Assembly (NCBI GenBank): GCA_016699445.1
Contig: CP064976.1
Coordinates: 496,001 to 560,000, forward strand
DNA: 64,000 bases
Origin: Deltaproteobacteria bacterium
GTDB taxonomy: Bacteria; UBA10199; JACPAL01; GCA-016699445
Direction: 5' to 3'
Each line of letters opens with the position of its first letter. Positions within the stretch are counted from its first letter, which is position 1. The notes beneath the pieces are model-generated. The model had not been told where the DNA came from. It made no database searches and worked only from the letters and a program-made list of their open reading frames with translations. The translations under genes and the position numbers were made by a program. Below, in pieces: positions 1 through 8,745 of the stretch.

Positions 1-487
1 CTGAAATTTTATGAAAACTGATGGCTGTCTTATAACGATGACTTCCATGAAGCTCTTCACACTTCACAACTTTCGCCTCTACATCAATCATGGTGTAGGG
101 ATATTCGGGAAAAGAGATATGACATAAAAGCTCCATTCCTGGTGGATAGCTTTGCTCTGAGAGAAAATCCATGCCGGAGCCACTGATGACGACGGCTTGC
201 TTCTTGTACCTGGGAGGACGTTTATGCTCGGGTTTTAAACAATTTTGATAAAGCTCTTCTGTAATTTTCACCAGTTCTTGAACAGACTCACTATATTCAG
301 GATTATGATAACGAAGCTGATTTTTAAGACTCATCAGACGCAATGCCACAGCATCTAGCTCCATAGGCATTTCGTGATTCTCTAAAAATTCTTCATTTTT
401 AGGTTGAACATAAAGATAAATGACGCCCGAATTTCTATAAAATTGGCGTAATTCGGCCTTGTCCAAACCCTTCGAAGCTGAACTCAT
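1..487 (-). CDS. PilZ-domain-like protein (3' end outside window)
   Basis: The minus strand reads open from an ATG at 487-485 to the left edge (about 162 residues, C-terminus missing). The ATG overlaps the stop of the upstream gene as ATGA, so it closes the fliD-fliS operon. Residues 100-162 have a PilZ-like pattern: ISGSGMDFLSEQ followed by PPGMELLCHISFP, then VEAKVVKCEE and RYKTAISFHKI. PilZ domains often bind cyclic-di-GMP. The usual RxxxR motif just before the domain is only loosely represented (KRPPRYKKQ), so binding is uncertain. The position next to flagellar chaperones suggests a YcgR-like brake or flagellar regulator (inference). The N-terminal 90 residues are not recognised. Confidence 0.62.
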   Translation of the reverse strand, partial: MSSASKGLDKAELRQFYRNSGVIYLYVQPKNEEFLENHEMPMELDAVALRLMSLKNQLRYHNPEYSESVQELVKITEELYQNCLKPEHKRPPRYKKQAVVISGSGMDFLSEQSYPPGMELLCHISFPEYPYTMIDVEAKVVKCEELHGSHRYKTAISFHKIS

Positions 488-864
488 ACACTCGCCTCAA
501 AAATCGAACTTGTTCTTTCCTCCACAATTCTCATGGGAGGAGGAAGATCTTCTAATATTTTTTGGATGGTTATTTTCTTTGTTTCAAGACTAGCCACAAT
601 ACTGGAAAGAATATCTGTCACTTGCTCAATTTGATTTTTCAACTCGCTATAAAGAGGATGATGACCTCCCCAACTTTGAAAATCTGCCGAAGACATTTTT
701 TGATCGCACTCTTGCCAAAGTGAAACAAATCGATCGAGAAGCTTCTCTTCTTTTTCATGAAAAGCCTCTGAAACATCACTTTGAGACAATTCCGCAATCA
801 GCTTCAAACCTTCTGCGCGATAATTTCTCAGGGACACAATTACGTTTTCGATGGAATCACTCAT
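484..864 (-). CDS. FliT/FlgN-like flagellar chaperone candidate
   Basis: This is a small, largely helical and charged protein of about 126 residues starting MSDSIENVIV. I chose the ATG at 864 because it overlaps the fliS stop as ATGA; a longer reading from 888 would run further into fliS. No signal peptide or membrane segment is visible. Heptad-like spacing of Leu/Ile around residues 70-105 suggests a coiled coil. In many bacteria the gene after fliS encodes FliT or an FlgN-type export chaperone. Position, size and composition fit that role, but no diagnostic motif is visible, so the call rests mainly on context. The next gene (PilZ-like) again overlaps by ATGA, so the genes are probably translationally coupled. 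Confidence 0.5.
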   Translation of the reverse strand: MSDSIENVIVSLRNYRAEGLKLIAELSQSDVSEAFHEKEEKLLDRFVSLWQECDQKMSSADFQSWGGHHPLYSELKNQIEQVTDILSSIVASLETKKITIQKILEDLPPPMRIVEERTSSIFEASV

Positions 865-1241
865 TTTCTTTCCGCCAATTTTTGCCAACCTTCAACTAAA
901 GGAGCGAGAACCTTTAATGTACTATCCCAGTAAGGTGTGGGATCTTCCGAGCGAATTGATTTAGAAAGCTGGGAGATTATAAAGAAATATATTTTTTCCA
1001 GATTATCAGCGACCTCTCCACCTTCTTCCATATTGAGATTTTCCATCAAAGCATCTGCAATCTTCATCGCTCGAATCGCAGACTCATGAGATTTGACCTT
1101 TTGGCCCGCTTCAAATCTTTCTTTAGCCTGCTTGATCCTTGTCACCATGCCTTCATAGAGCATGACCATAAGATGTTCAGGACTTGATGTAGAGATCTTC
1201 TCTTCAAGCGTTTTTTGATAGTTTTGCAATGATGGATACAT
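861..1241 (-). CDS. fliS: Flagellar export chaperone FliS
   Basis: FliS binds the C-terminal helix of newly made flagellin in the cytoplasm and stops premature polymerisation. The 126-residue length matches the family. Diagnostic stretches are the N-terminal LQNYQKT with SSPEHLMVMLYEGMV (family pattern: YQ.. followed by sP.eLi.mLYdg.i) and the helical core with ENLNMEEGGEVADNLEKIYFF (family pattern: L....gGeia.nL..lY.y). It lies 33 bases downstream of fliD on the same strand, and its stop overlaps the next start as ATGA. A GGGGG tract just upstream of the ATG serves as the ribosome binding site. Confidence 0.93.
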   Translation of the reverse strand: MYPSLQNYQKTLEEKISTSSPEHLMVMLYEGMVTRIKQAKERFEAGQKVKSHESAIRAMKIADALMENLNMEEGGEVADNLEKIYFFIISQLSKSIRSEDPTPYWDSTLKVLAPLVEGWQKLAERK

Positions 1242-1274
1242 GTTGCCCCCTAGACCTTAAAATCCCCTACGGCA

Positions 1275-2660
1275 TTATTTGTTATTTGCTGTACCAGAAA
1301 TTTGAGCTGCCAGTGTTGTTATTTGATCCTGCTGACCCTTTAACGAACTAATGGTTGTCTCTAATCGATTAAACTGACTTTTGAGTTTTGTCTGATAATT
1401 GCTCAAGGCCACCGTACGGTCTTTCAGCACTTTATTGAGACGATTCACAGAATCATCATATTGTTTTTGCCTGTCTGCAAAATCGCCTATGGGGTTGGTC
1501 AAGGTATCTGTATAATTGAAAATCTTTTCAGCCAGACCATCTTCTAAAGTTGTCCCTTGAAAAATTTTACGAACAACACTGACATCTTGGTCTAAAATAG
1601 TGGTCAACTTTCCCGTATCCACAGTGTAAACACCACTACGATCAGCCGTAATACCCAATTCAGCCAAAGAGGTATAGGCACCTGCCGACAAGACCCTTCG
1701 AGAGGATAGTCTTCCCACCTCGTAATAAGCATCTTGCAAAAGACGATCACGTCCTAGGGGACCAAAGCGATTGTTGGAGTCAGGATTGATTGCCTTTTTC
1801 AAACTATCACGCGCGCTATTTAAGGATGAGATAAATGAAGAAACGTTTCCAATAATAGCAGACGTATCCTGCTTAACCGTCAGACTAATCGTATCGGTTG
1901 TTTCCACACCCAACAACTCAAACGAGATCCCTTGTATGGCATCAGCAACCGTGTTGGTAGCACTCGAATAGACAATCGAATTAATGGTGAAAGCTGCATC
2001 CCTGGGCTGATTAATAAGATCCGATGAGGTCGGATCTAATGTTAAAGAAAGAACACTATCCAAGTTTTGCGTAATGGCAGCATCAGCACCTGTGTCATTC
2101 GAAGTCAGAACTAAACGATAAGGCGTCGCCCCGGCTCCATCATTAATGATAGAGGCTGTAATTCCAATATTAGCACTATTGATAGCACCTCGAATCCCGT
2201 CGAGAGTATTATTGGTTGTATCAATAGTAATATTAGTTGTGGTGCCATCATAGGTCAGAGCAATGGTCCCTGTCCCCAATTGAGCCGTACTTCTATTCGA
2301 GACCCCTTGAAAAATAACACGGTCAGGCTGAGCTAAGTGGTCAATATTCGTAATATTATAGGTACCATTGACAGCTTTTGTGGAGTCCGTCGCTGTGATT
2401 TTAACCTTAGCTGTATCAGAAGAATCCGTCTTTTTCTTCGTATAAGCTTCATTATTAGTATCATTTAGAGCTTTGGCTGTTGCCCTTAAAGCTGAAAGAG
2501 CTGTTTGAATAGGAGTGAGAGCTGTCTTCTTGGTACGATAGGAGTTGAGCTGAGTGCTAATCGGGTCAACTATTTGACCTTTCTTAATCTGCGTCAATTG
2601 CTCCACTATCGCTTTAGTATCGAGGCCTGAGGCAAGTCCGTTAAAGTTTATAGCTGGCAT
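1275..2660 (-). CDS. fliD: Flagellar filament cap protein FliD
   Basis: FliD forms the cap at the tip of the filament and folds incoming flagellin. The 461-residue protein starts MPAINFNGLASGLDTKAIV, the classic FliD N-terminus (f.GlaSGlDt..iv.ql). The C-terminal third is helical with a coiled-coil end (DRTVALSNYQTKLKSQFNRL), also typical. A Flagellin_IN-type motif, INSANIGITAS, lies near residues 165-175 and is almost repeated in the flagellin across the intergenic region. The gene is divergent from the flagellin and heads the fliD-fliS-chaperone-PilZ operon. The start is the only sensible ATG; no alternative start was preferred. Confidence 0.95.
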   Translation of the reverse strand: MPAINFNGLASGLDTKAIVEQLTQIKKGQIVDPISTQLNSYRTKKTALTPIQTALSALRATAKALNDTNNEAYTKKKTDSSDTAKVKITATDSTKAVNGTYNITNIDHLAQPDRVIFQGVSNRSTAQLGTGTIALTYDGTTTNITIDTTNNTLDGIRGAINSANIGITASIINDGAGATPYRLVLTSNDTGADAAITQNLDSVLSLTLDPTSSDLINQPRDAAFTINSIVYSSATNTVADAIQGISFELLGVETTDTISLTVKQDTSAIIGNVSSFISSLNSARDSLKKAINPDSNNRFGPLGRDRLLQDAYYEVGRLSSRRVLSAGAYTSLAELGITADRSGVYTVDTGKLTTILDQDVSVVRKIFQGTTLEDGLAEKIFNYTDTLTNPIGDFADRQKQYDDSVNRLNKVLKDRTVALSNYQTKLKSQFNRLETTISSLKGQQDQITTLAAQISGTANNK

Positions 2661-2746
2661 AATCTATTCATTATAAACGGATATTTTAAACAAGTCTTTA
2701 ATTATTATTAATATGAGAAGAATGTATGTTTTTCAACAAAATGTGC

Positions 2747-2774
2747 TAAAGCTTCCACCCCCCTCCTCCGTTCT
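2747..2774 (+). promoter_or_regulatory. Weak sigma-28-like promoter candidate for flagellin
   Basis: TAAAGCTT at 2747-2754 matches the sigma-28 -35 element (TAAAGTTT) at seven of eight positions. The matching -10 would be TCCGTTCT at 2767-2774, which keeps only part of GCCGATAA, with a 12-base rather than 11-base spacer. FliA is encoded in this window, and flagellin is normally a FliA target, which is the main reason to list it. Confidence 0.33.
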
Positions 2775-2811
2775 AGCTAACTAGAACAGGAAAGATCCCC
2801 AAGGGCTTTCC
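2770..2811 (+). promoter_or_regulatory. Two hairpins in the flagellin leader
   Basis: A perfect inverted repeat GTTCTAG-CTAA-CTAGAAC lies at 2770-2787. It is followed by GGAAAG (2789-2794) pairing with CTTTCC (2806-2811) around a C-rich/G-rich loop. Both are upstream of a strong AAAGGAGGG ribosome binding site (2832-2840 region) and the flagellin ATG at 2847. They may stabilise the messenger or serve as a binding site for a translational regulator; this is inference. Confidence 0.5.
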
Positions 2812-2846
2812 AACATATAGACAACGACTCTAAAGGAGGGTTTTTT

Positions 2847-4391
2847 ATGGGCTTAAGAATTAACACCAACGTGCAGGCGCTACTCGGTCAGCACAAATTG
2901 CAACAGACAAGCAAGAAATTGTATTCTTCACTCGAAAGACTTTCAACAGGTCTTCGTATTAATAACGGTCGCGACGACGTCGTCGGTCTTTTAAAATCTG
3001 AATCCTTAAGAACTCAGATCCGCGGTATTGCGGCCACAGAAACCAACCTCTCCAATGCACAGAGCTTGCTCGGTATTGCTGAAGGTTCTCTGGCCCAGTT
3101 GACAGAAATCGGACAGAGCCTTCGAGAGAAAGCATTGTTAGCTTCTGACGCCAGTATCTCTTCAGCCGACCGAACCAACCTGACAACAGCTATTTCCGAC
3201 CTTAAGAGTGAATACTCTCGTCTAGTTTTGGCTACAGAATTTGACGGCGTCAAACTCTTAACCGGTAACTTCTCAGCAAAAACCTTCCAAGTGGGTCCTA
3301 ACGCCACAGACTCTCTCTCTTTGACGATTTCAGACTCAACGGCAGGTATCATTGGTTCTGCAGCTGTTTTAACCAGCTCTACTTTCACTCACACAGTTTT
3401 AACAGCCTCAACATCAACAACTTTCAATTTTACAGATATTTCTTCACTCTCCTTAGGAGGAAACTCTATCGGATCCACATCAGCTGACGGTGTTTCAAAC
3501 ACAGAAAGTGATGAAAGCGCCATTTCCTATGTGAACGCTATCAACTCAGCAAATATTGGTGTTACCGCCAGCGTTCTCAGCAATGTGATCACTTTTTCGA
3601 ACACAACATCAGGAGCTGACCTCAAATCAGGACAAACATTAAAAATCAACGGAACTGCCGTCGCCTCAGCCAACTACTCAAACTCGGCTACAGGTCTCAC
3701 CAACCTGATCAGTGCCATCAATGCAATTACAGCTCAAACGGGTGTTACAGCAACGGCCCGCACAGCCGTGTCTGACGGATTTATCCTAAATGCCGCTGAC
3801 GGTCGTAATATTGACGTCACACTCCAAGTTTCAGGTTCTCAAGTCTTGGGACAAGCCGACAGTGGTGCTTACAGCGGAGTGTATACAAGCGTTTTGGGAC
3901 TCTTTTCAGCAGCTGGAATTTCCGGAGGTACAGACGTCAGTGCAGCAGCCTACATTGGCTTTGCACAACGCGGCACCTTCCGACTCACATCGGACACGTC
4001 CTTTAACTACTCAGCCAGTGGAGCTACTTTATTAGGTGCTTCCAGCGGAACCTCCGCAGTCAGCTCAAGCTATGCTCTCAATCAACTCGATGTGAGCTCA
4101 TCAGCAAACGCCACCACTGGGGTATTTATCCTGGATAACGTTATCCGTCAGCTTCAGAAACGACGCGCAGAAATTGGTTCTAAATCCAACCGTCTTGACG
4201 TCGCTTTAGCTGAACTTCAAACACGTGATGAAAACTTACAGTCTGCTGAATCTAAGATTCGCGATACTGATATCGCCTCAGAAACAGCGAAACTGACACA
4301 GGCACAGATTCTTCAACAAGCCGGCGTGTCTGTTTTGGCCAGAGCGAACAACTTACCTCAAATCGCTTTGACACTTCTGCAACAACAGTAA
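2847..4391 (+). CDS. fliC: Flagellin
   Basis: This is the filament subunit, 514 residues. The N-terminal D0/D1 helices are evident (MGLRINTNVQALLGQHKL; LSTGLRINNGRDDVVGL; ESLRTQIRGI), and the C-terminal D0/D1 part ends in the usual hydrophobic tail (SVLARANNLPQIALTLLQQQ). The middle (about residues 150-420) is very rich in Ser, Thr, Ala and Gly and contains two Flagellin_IN-like motifs (AINSANIGVTASV and AINAITAQTGVTATA). Such a surface is suited to O-glycosylation, and a large glycosylation locus lies downstream. A near-ideal ribosome binding site precedes the ATG, and a strong terminator follows the stop, so it is probably a highly expressed single-gene transcript. No other flagellin is in the window. 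Confidence 0.96.
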   Translation: MGLRINTNVQALLGQHKLQQTSKKLYSSLERLSTGLRINNGRDDVVGLLKSESLRTQIRGIAATETNLSNAQSLLGIAEGSLAQLTEIGQSLREKALLASDASISSADRTNLTTAISDLKSEYSRLVLATEFDGVKLLTGNFSAKTFQVGPNATDSLSLTISDSTAGIIGSAAVLTSSTFTHTVLTASTSTTFNFTDISSLSLGGNSIGSTSADGVSNTESDESAISYVNAINSANIGVTASVLSNVITFSNTTSGADLKSGQTLKINGTAVASANYSNSATGLTNLISAINAITAQTGVTATARTAVSDGFILNAADGRNIDVTLQVSGSQVLGQADSGAYSGVYTSVLGLFSAAGISGGTDVSAAAYIGFAQRGTFRLTSDTSFNYSASGATLLGASSGTSAVSSSYALNQLDVSSSANATTGVFILDNVIRQLQKRRAEIGSKSNRLDVALAELQTRDENLQSAESKIRDTDIASETAKLTQAQILQQAGVSVLARANNLPQIALTLLQQQ

Positions 4392-4404
4392 AATAATGAC
4401 TGAC

Positions 4405-4439
4405 AAAAAGCCCTGTACCGCTAGGTACAGGGCTTTTTT
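4405..4439 (+). terminator. Rho-independent terminator after flagellin
   Basis: A perfect 15-bp inverted repeat (4405-4419 with 4424-4438, loop GCTA) has a G+C-rich upper stem (GCCCTGTACC) and ends in a run of T. It starts 14 bases after the flagellin stop codon. Confidence 0.93.
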
Positions 4440-4490
4440 ATTTATTAAAACCTCCTCAATATTCTCCAAAAAAAGTCGTTCTAGTACTTG

Positions 4491-5403
4491 ATGAGTCTGT
4501 ACTTTCATAACCACACATTAAACGAAGACATTGAGTTGACCCTTGACACCATCAAGCTCAGTTCAAAAATAGTCGCGATAGAAAAACTCGGACTATCTAT
4601 ACATGACTTTTCCACACCCGCGCCAAAATATGGATCTTTCAAAGAAAAAAATCTTTTCACACACGGAGCTCGAGCCGCCAGTGATCATATTTTAGAATTT
4701 ATTCTTTCAGGATTTCCCCTCTGGAATGTACGTCAAGATTATATGAGTTGGGCAGAAGGCATGTGACTTTTCTCAGCTGTAGCTATTGAAAGCATTCGCT
4801 TAGGATTTGAACAAACATGCCAAATACATTTCCCTATCGACATTCAAACGAAAGAAGTCTTGGAAGAGCTGGTTACCTGTGCTAAAAAGTCTGTCGAATC
4901 ATGGAAAGAAGGACTTAGGGAAAGCCTCAATGAAGGATCAACAGAGACATGAAGTTCATCGAGCACCCGCCATCTTCTCTCGATACCTTGATAATCCAGC
5001 CCTCGCCAAAGCCCTGACAGAGGGGTCACCCAAATATCCTTTAAGGCCTGTCATTACGGAACTCCTAAAAATATCAGATGAGATTAACGAAACATGGTTT
5101 TCTTTTTCAACAAATCTCTCTGACAAAAAAGAAGGTATCGAGCTGATATTAGAAGCTTTCCGACCATTCAGGATAAAAATTAAAGAAATCTTTAATGCAC
5201 TCCCGCCAAGACTAGAAAAAAATATTCGACCTATTATCCAGCATGAAGAGCTTGCCTTTGAGCAGATTATCAATGGAATCGCTCAAAACGCTCCAGACAC
5301 AATGTCAGCAATCAGCGGGCATTATTTAAATTTTATCAAATATCTTGAAATGCTCATCACAAGCCTCACACTACTCACAGAAAGTGAAACCCATCACCCA
5401 TGA
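4491..5403 (+). CDS. Unrecognised protein, interrupted by a stop and a frameshift
   Basis: I do not recognise this gene. From the ATG at 4491 the frame reads to an in-frame TGA at 4764-4766. It then continues open in the same frame with protein-like sequence (LFSAVAIESIRLGFEQ...) until 4950. From about 4915 the sensible protein moves to the +1 frame (RHEVHRAPAIFSRYLDNP...) and ends at 5403, overlapping the Maf start. The joined product would be about 303 residues, with an N-terminal mixed half and a strongly helical C-terminal half. A single extra G in the GGG run near 4918 would explain the shift. It lies between flagellin and a Maf protein, so a flagellin-modification role is possible. It could be a decaying gene or a product of sequencing error. 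Confidence 0.45.
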
Positions 5404-7190
5404 TGTTTGAAAATCAATTTCAAAAAAGCCTCAAAACTCTCCAAGAAAATCACTATGAAACATTTAAAAAGGTCGTTTGTTTTTTAGATAGTAATACAGA
5501 TTTTAATCGTGAGAAATTTAATAAAATCAAAAAACTTCCAAAAGCTTTTTATGACCCTGAAACCCCCTCACAAAATTTAGATATTCAACTCAAAATAGTT
5601 GTCTGGTTGGGAGTTGTTTTAGGGAAGAAGATTGCAGAGTTTTGCTCGACAGAAGGGGAAGAAAAATCACACATTATTATCGAACCCTCTCTCGAAATGT
5701 TTTGCTTCTTTTTAATGATCCCTCACGTTGAAAAAATTTTAAGTAATAGAAATATTTTTTGGATTATTGGAGTCCCGATCGAAGAGTTAGCTATTTATTT
5801 TCGGAAAATTTCACAGTCCTCTCTTATTGTTGAACTGACCACACAAAGTACTAATTTCATTAAAATCAACGGCTATACAGAAGCTTATTTTAAGCAAGCC
5901 ACTGAATTATGGAATTCTTTTTTCTCTGCAACCTCAGCAAGCTCTAGCATTTGTGCGACCGATGAATACTTTGGATTTCACAATTCTATCATCAATCTTG
6001 ACGCACTTCTCAAAGCCCCTTTCATCCAAGAATTAAAAAATGCGTTTAAAGGGCTCCCTGGCATTGTTGTCTCTTCAGGGCCTTCTCTCAATATCACCCT
6101 ACCTTTTTTAAAAGGCTTGGAAAGCAAAGCCCTTATTTATTGTTCTGATTCCAGTTATAAAATTTTAAAACAAAACGGGATCACACCTCATTTTGTAGGA
6201 TGTTTTGAGAGAACAGGTCTTACCAACCGCTTTCTCAAAGATACAGAAACCAGCCCTACCTTTCTTATAGCAACTTCTGTGGTCCATAAAAACGTGATCA
6301 ATTCTTTTCCTGACCGCATCTTTCATTTTTTAAGACCCCACTTTGCTTTCAAACATTTTTTCCCCAACATCCCCACATCGACTATTTCGATGCATAGCGT
6401 TGCTCATCTGGGACTCTATTCCCTTTGGTTAATGGGTTGTTCTCGAATTTATTTGGCAGGACAAGACCTTGCTTTTGATCCAAAAACAAAATCAGCTCAT
6501 GTAGAAGGCCACCCTTATCCTAAAGAAGAACAGCCTTGGCAGGGAATCAAGGCTGAAAATAACAAAGGTGAAATCATTGATACTGATGTCTTGTGGCTTG
6601 AGTTTTCCTATTCCCTAGCTGAAATTATACGACGCTATAACATCACCTGCTATAATGTAATCCCGGAGGATTATGGGATTAAAATCAATCAAACTCAGAG
6701 ACTTACCCCCAGCAAAGAAGCCTTCGGTTTTTCAGAAGCAAATCAGAATATTTTTCAAAAACTAGAGGAAATCTGTAGAACCTCCTATCAACAAAGAATC
6801 CATTACAATACCGAATCATTCAAAAAAAATTCTCTAAGTATTTGCCGAGAGATCAAAGAAAAGCTTCCCCTAGCCTGCCATGTCCTTGAGGAAGTCATTC
6901 GATTCTGCCAAAACATGCCTGACCATCCAAAACCTGAACAAATCCAAAGCTACAGACAATTAAGAAAAGTCCTGAATTCCCACCTTAAAACCCTCTCCGA
7001 AACATCCTTTGCAACCCCCTTTTTAATCGGTAAAAACCTTGATATATCAAAAAACATGCAACAGTTTTCTACTGGAGGAATCGAGCTCAGACATCAAAAG
7101 AATTACCTCTCATTCCTTTCGTCCCTCCTCGGACATCAAATTACTATTTATCAATTATTACTCAAGGACTTGGAGGGCATCTGCCGTTAA
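5400..7190 (+). CDS. Maf-type motility accessory factor (DUF115)
   Basis: Maf proteins are linked to transfer of nonulosonic or other sugars onto flagellin. In this 596-residue protein the central DUF115/MptE-like domain starts near residue 210 with NAFKGLPGIVVSSGPSLN and continues with IYCSDSSYKILKQNGI and TPHFVGCFER. It reaches LAGQDLAFDPKTKSAHVEG around residue 350. The GPSL glycine motif, the Cys/Asp-Ser loop and the GQDLA(F) motif are the hallmarks of the family. The N-terminal 200 residues and helical C-terminus also follow the usual Maf plan. It overlaps the preceding gene by ATGATG and is followed 7 bases later by a glycosyltransferase. A second Maf with the same motifs lies at 34303. 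Substrate sugar cannot be read from sequence. Confidence 0.87.
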   Translation: MMFENQFQKSLKTLQENHYETFKKVVCFLDSNTDFNREKFNKIKKLPKAFYDPETPSQNLDIQLKIVVWLGVVLGKKIAEFCSTEGEEKSHIIIEPSLEMFCFFLMIPHVEKILSNRNIFWIIGVPIEELAIYFRKISQSSLIVELTTQSTNFIKINGYTEAYFKQATELWNSFFSATSASSSICATDEYFGFHNSIINLDALLKAPFIQELKNAFKGLPGIVVSSGPSLNITLPFLKGLESKALIYCSDSSYKILKQNGITPHFVGCFERTGLTNRFLKDTETSPTFLIATSVVHKNVINSFPDRIFHFLRPHFAFKHFFPNIPTSTISMHSVAHLGLYSLWLMGCSRIYLAGQDLAFDPKTKSAHVEGHPYPKEEQPWQGIKAENNKGEIIDTDVLWLEFSYSLAEIIRRYNITCYNVIPEDYGIKINQTQRLTPSKEAFGFSEANQNIFQKLEEICRTSYQQRIHYNTESFKKNSLSICREIKEKLPLACHVLEEVIRFCQNMPDHPKPEQIQSYRQLRKVLNSHLKTLSETSFATPFLIGKNLDISKNMQQFSTGGIELRHQKNYLSFLSSLLGHQITIYQLLLKDLEGICR

Positions 7191-7197
7191 GTAGAAT

Positions 7198-8745
7198 ATG
7201 CATATTGGACTGCTTTTTTACTCAGAAACCATCGCTCTGGCTTCTCAGCCACATACGATCAATGGTCGCTCTGTCGCTAACAATGCTTTTTTAAAAAACT
7301 TGGTGAGCCATAAAGGCTCTCATCATTTGACAATCTTTACAGCTTCACGGCTGGAAGCTGATTTCTTAGAAGATTTCTTAAAAGACCTCCACGAGGTCAA
7401 TATTGTCCCCTTTATTGAATTAGAGAATTTTTTCAAAGAACAGACTCTCGACATCCTCCATATCCCAGGACCTGATCTTTACCGGGCCCTCCACTTAAGA
7501 AATGCTTTTGGAAAAAACTTTGCCATTACAGGGCTTACCCATTCTCTAGGGCACCAACCTTTTCTCGAATGGCTTCTCCTGGCACGAGAGCAAAATCCTC
7601 AATTTTGTGACCGCCTTATTTGCACCAGTCCTACAGCTCAAAATGTTTGCCAAGGACTCATCCGACACGTCGGCGGCTTTGATTTTTTACAAACACATTT
7701 TATTCCTTTAGGAATCGATACAACCTCTTTCGATCAAGGAAAATCGCTTAGGAAAGAACTCCATATTGATGAAAATGCTGTCGTCTTTCTTTCATTAGGA
7801 CGTTTTTCTTATATAACAAAAACCGATCTCATGCCTCTTCTACTTATGTTTTCCAAAATGCTCCGCACATTAAACAACAAAACTCATTTGATTCTTGCCG
7901 GGGCAACAGGGACTGAAGACGATTCTACTTTGTTGGAAGAACAATCGAGAAGATTAGGGATACAAGAATTTGTCACTATCATTACAAATCCCGATGAAGA
8001 AAAGAAAATCAATCTCTACAAAACTTCTGATGTTTTTCTGGCTTTAAACGACAACCCTCAAGAAACTTTCGGCCTGTCGATTTTAGAAGCTTCGGCTTCA
8101 GGAATGCCGGTCATTGCCTCGGCATGGAATGGATACCGTTCACTTATCTGTGATTCAACAGATGGATTTCTTATCCCCACCACAGTACTCAAATCTCATA
8201 CTGCTGCCGACATTATTGCCCCCGTCCAGATTGATTCGCTCAACCACTTTTACTTTTCACAAGGCACTGCTACTGACATGGATCTTTTTTATGAAAAAGC
8301 AGCACTATTGGTAAACAATCCCATCCTTCGTATGGAAATGGGACTGGCTGCTCAAAAAAAAGCCGCTTCTTATGACTGGAAAAATATTATTCAAAAATAT
8401 TTTTCTTTATGGGGGAAACTGGGCAAAGCAGAACCTCGAAAATCAGACTACCCTGTCCTTGATTATCATGCGGCATTCGCTTCCTATGGAACGCAAGTTT
8501 TATCTGATGACATATTATTTAAAACCAATCCTGAAGGATTAAAAGTATTAGACTCAAAGCAGATCTTTCAATATTTTCTCTCCAGTGAAATTCTGGATTT
8601 GAATCAACTCCTCACCCTATTGAACGTTCTTCAAACTCCACAAAACCTCAAAACTCTCAGTCATCACATAAAGAACATGTCTTCGGAGCAAGTGGCTTAT
8701 CATCTTTTATGGTTATATAAGTATGGTTTTTTATCTCATGCCTAA
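7198..8745 (+). CDS. GT4-family glycosyltransferase with C-terminal extension
   Basis: This 515-residue enzyme has a GT-B layout. The N-terminal half begins MHIGLLFYSETIALASQP. The C-terminal nucleotide-sugar domain shows SLGRFSYITKTDLMPLL, the loop KTSDVFLALND and the E-x7-E signature ETFGLSILEASASGMPVIAS around residues 288-305. The last roughly 100 residues (from about 415) form an extra helical domain not typical of GT4 enzymes. It follows the Maf gene by 7 bases, which points to a role in building the flagellin glycan (inference). The 3' end overlaps the convergent gene on the other strand by 15 bases. Donor and acceptor are unknown. Confidence 0.84.
   Translation: MHIGLLFYSETIALASQPHTINGRSVANNAFLKNLVSHKGSHHLTIFTASRLEADFLEDFLKDLHEVNIVPFIELENFFKEQTLDILHIPGPDLYRALHLRNAFGKNFAITGLTHSLGHQPFLEWLLLAREQNPQFCDRLICTSPTAQNVCQGLIRHVGGFDFLQTHFIPLGIDTTSFDQGKSLRKELHIDENAVVFLSLGRFSYITKTDLMPLLLMFSKMLRTLNNKTHLILAGATGTEDDSTLLEEQSRRLGIQEFVTIITNPDEEKKINLYKTSDVFLALNDNPQETFGLSILEASASGMPVIASAWNGYRSLICDSTDGFLIPTTVLKSHTAADIIAPVQIDSLNHFYFSQGTATDMDLFYEKAALLVNNPILRMEMGLAAQKKAASYDWKNIIQKYFSLWGKLGKAEPRKSDYPVLDYHAAFASYGTQVLSDDILFKTNPEGLKVLDSKQIFQYFLSSEILDLNQLLTLLNVLQTPQNLKTLSHHIKNMSSEQVAYHLLWLYKYGFLSHA

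Noticed and set aside
2959..3388. Minus-strand open frames inside flagellin
   Set aside because: They are shadows of a clear flagellin gene; they have no family-like sequence.
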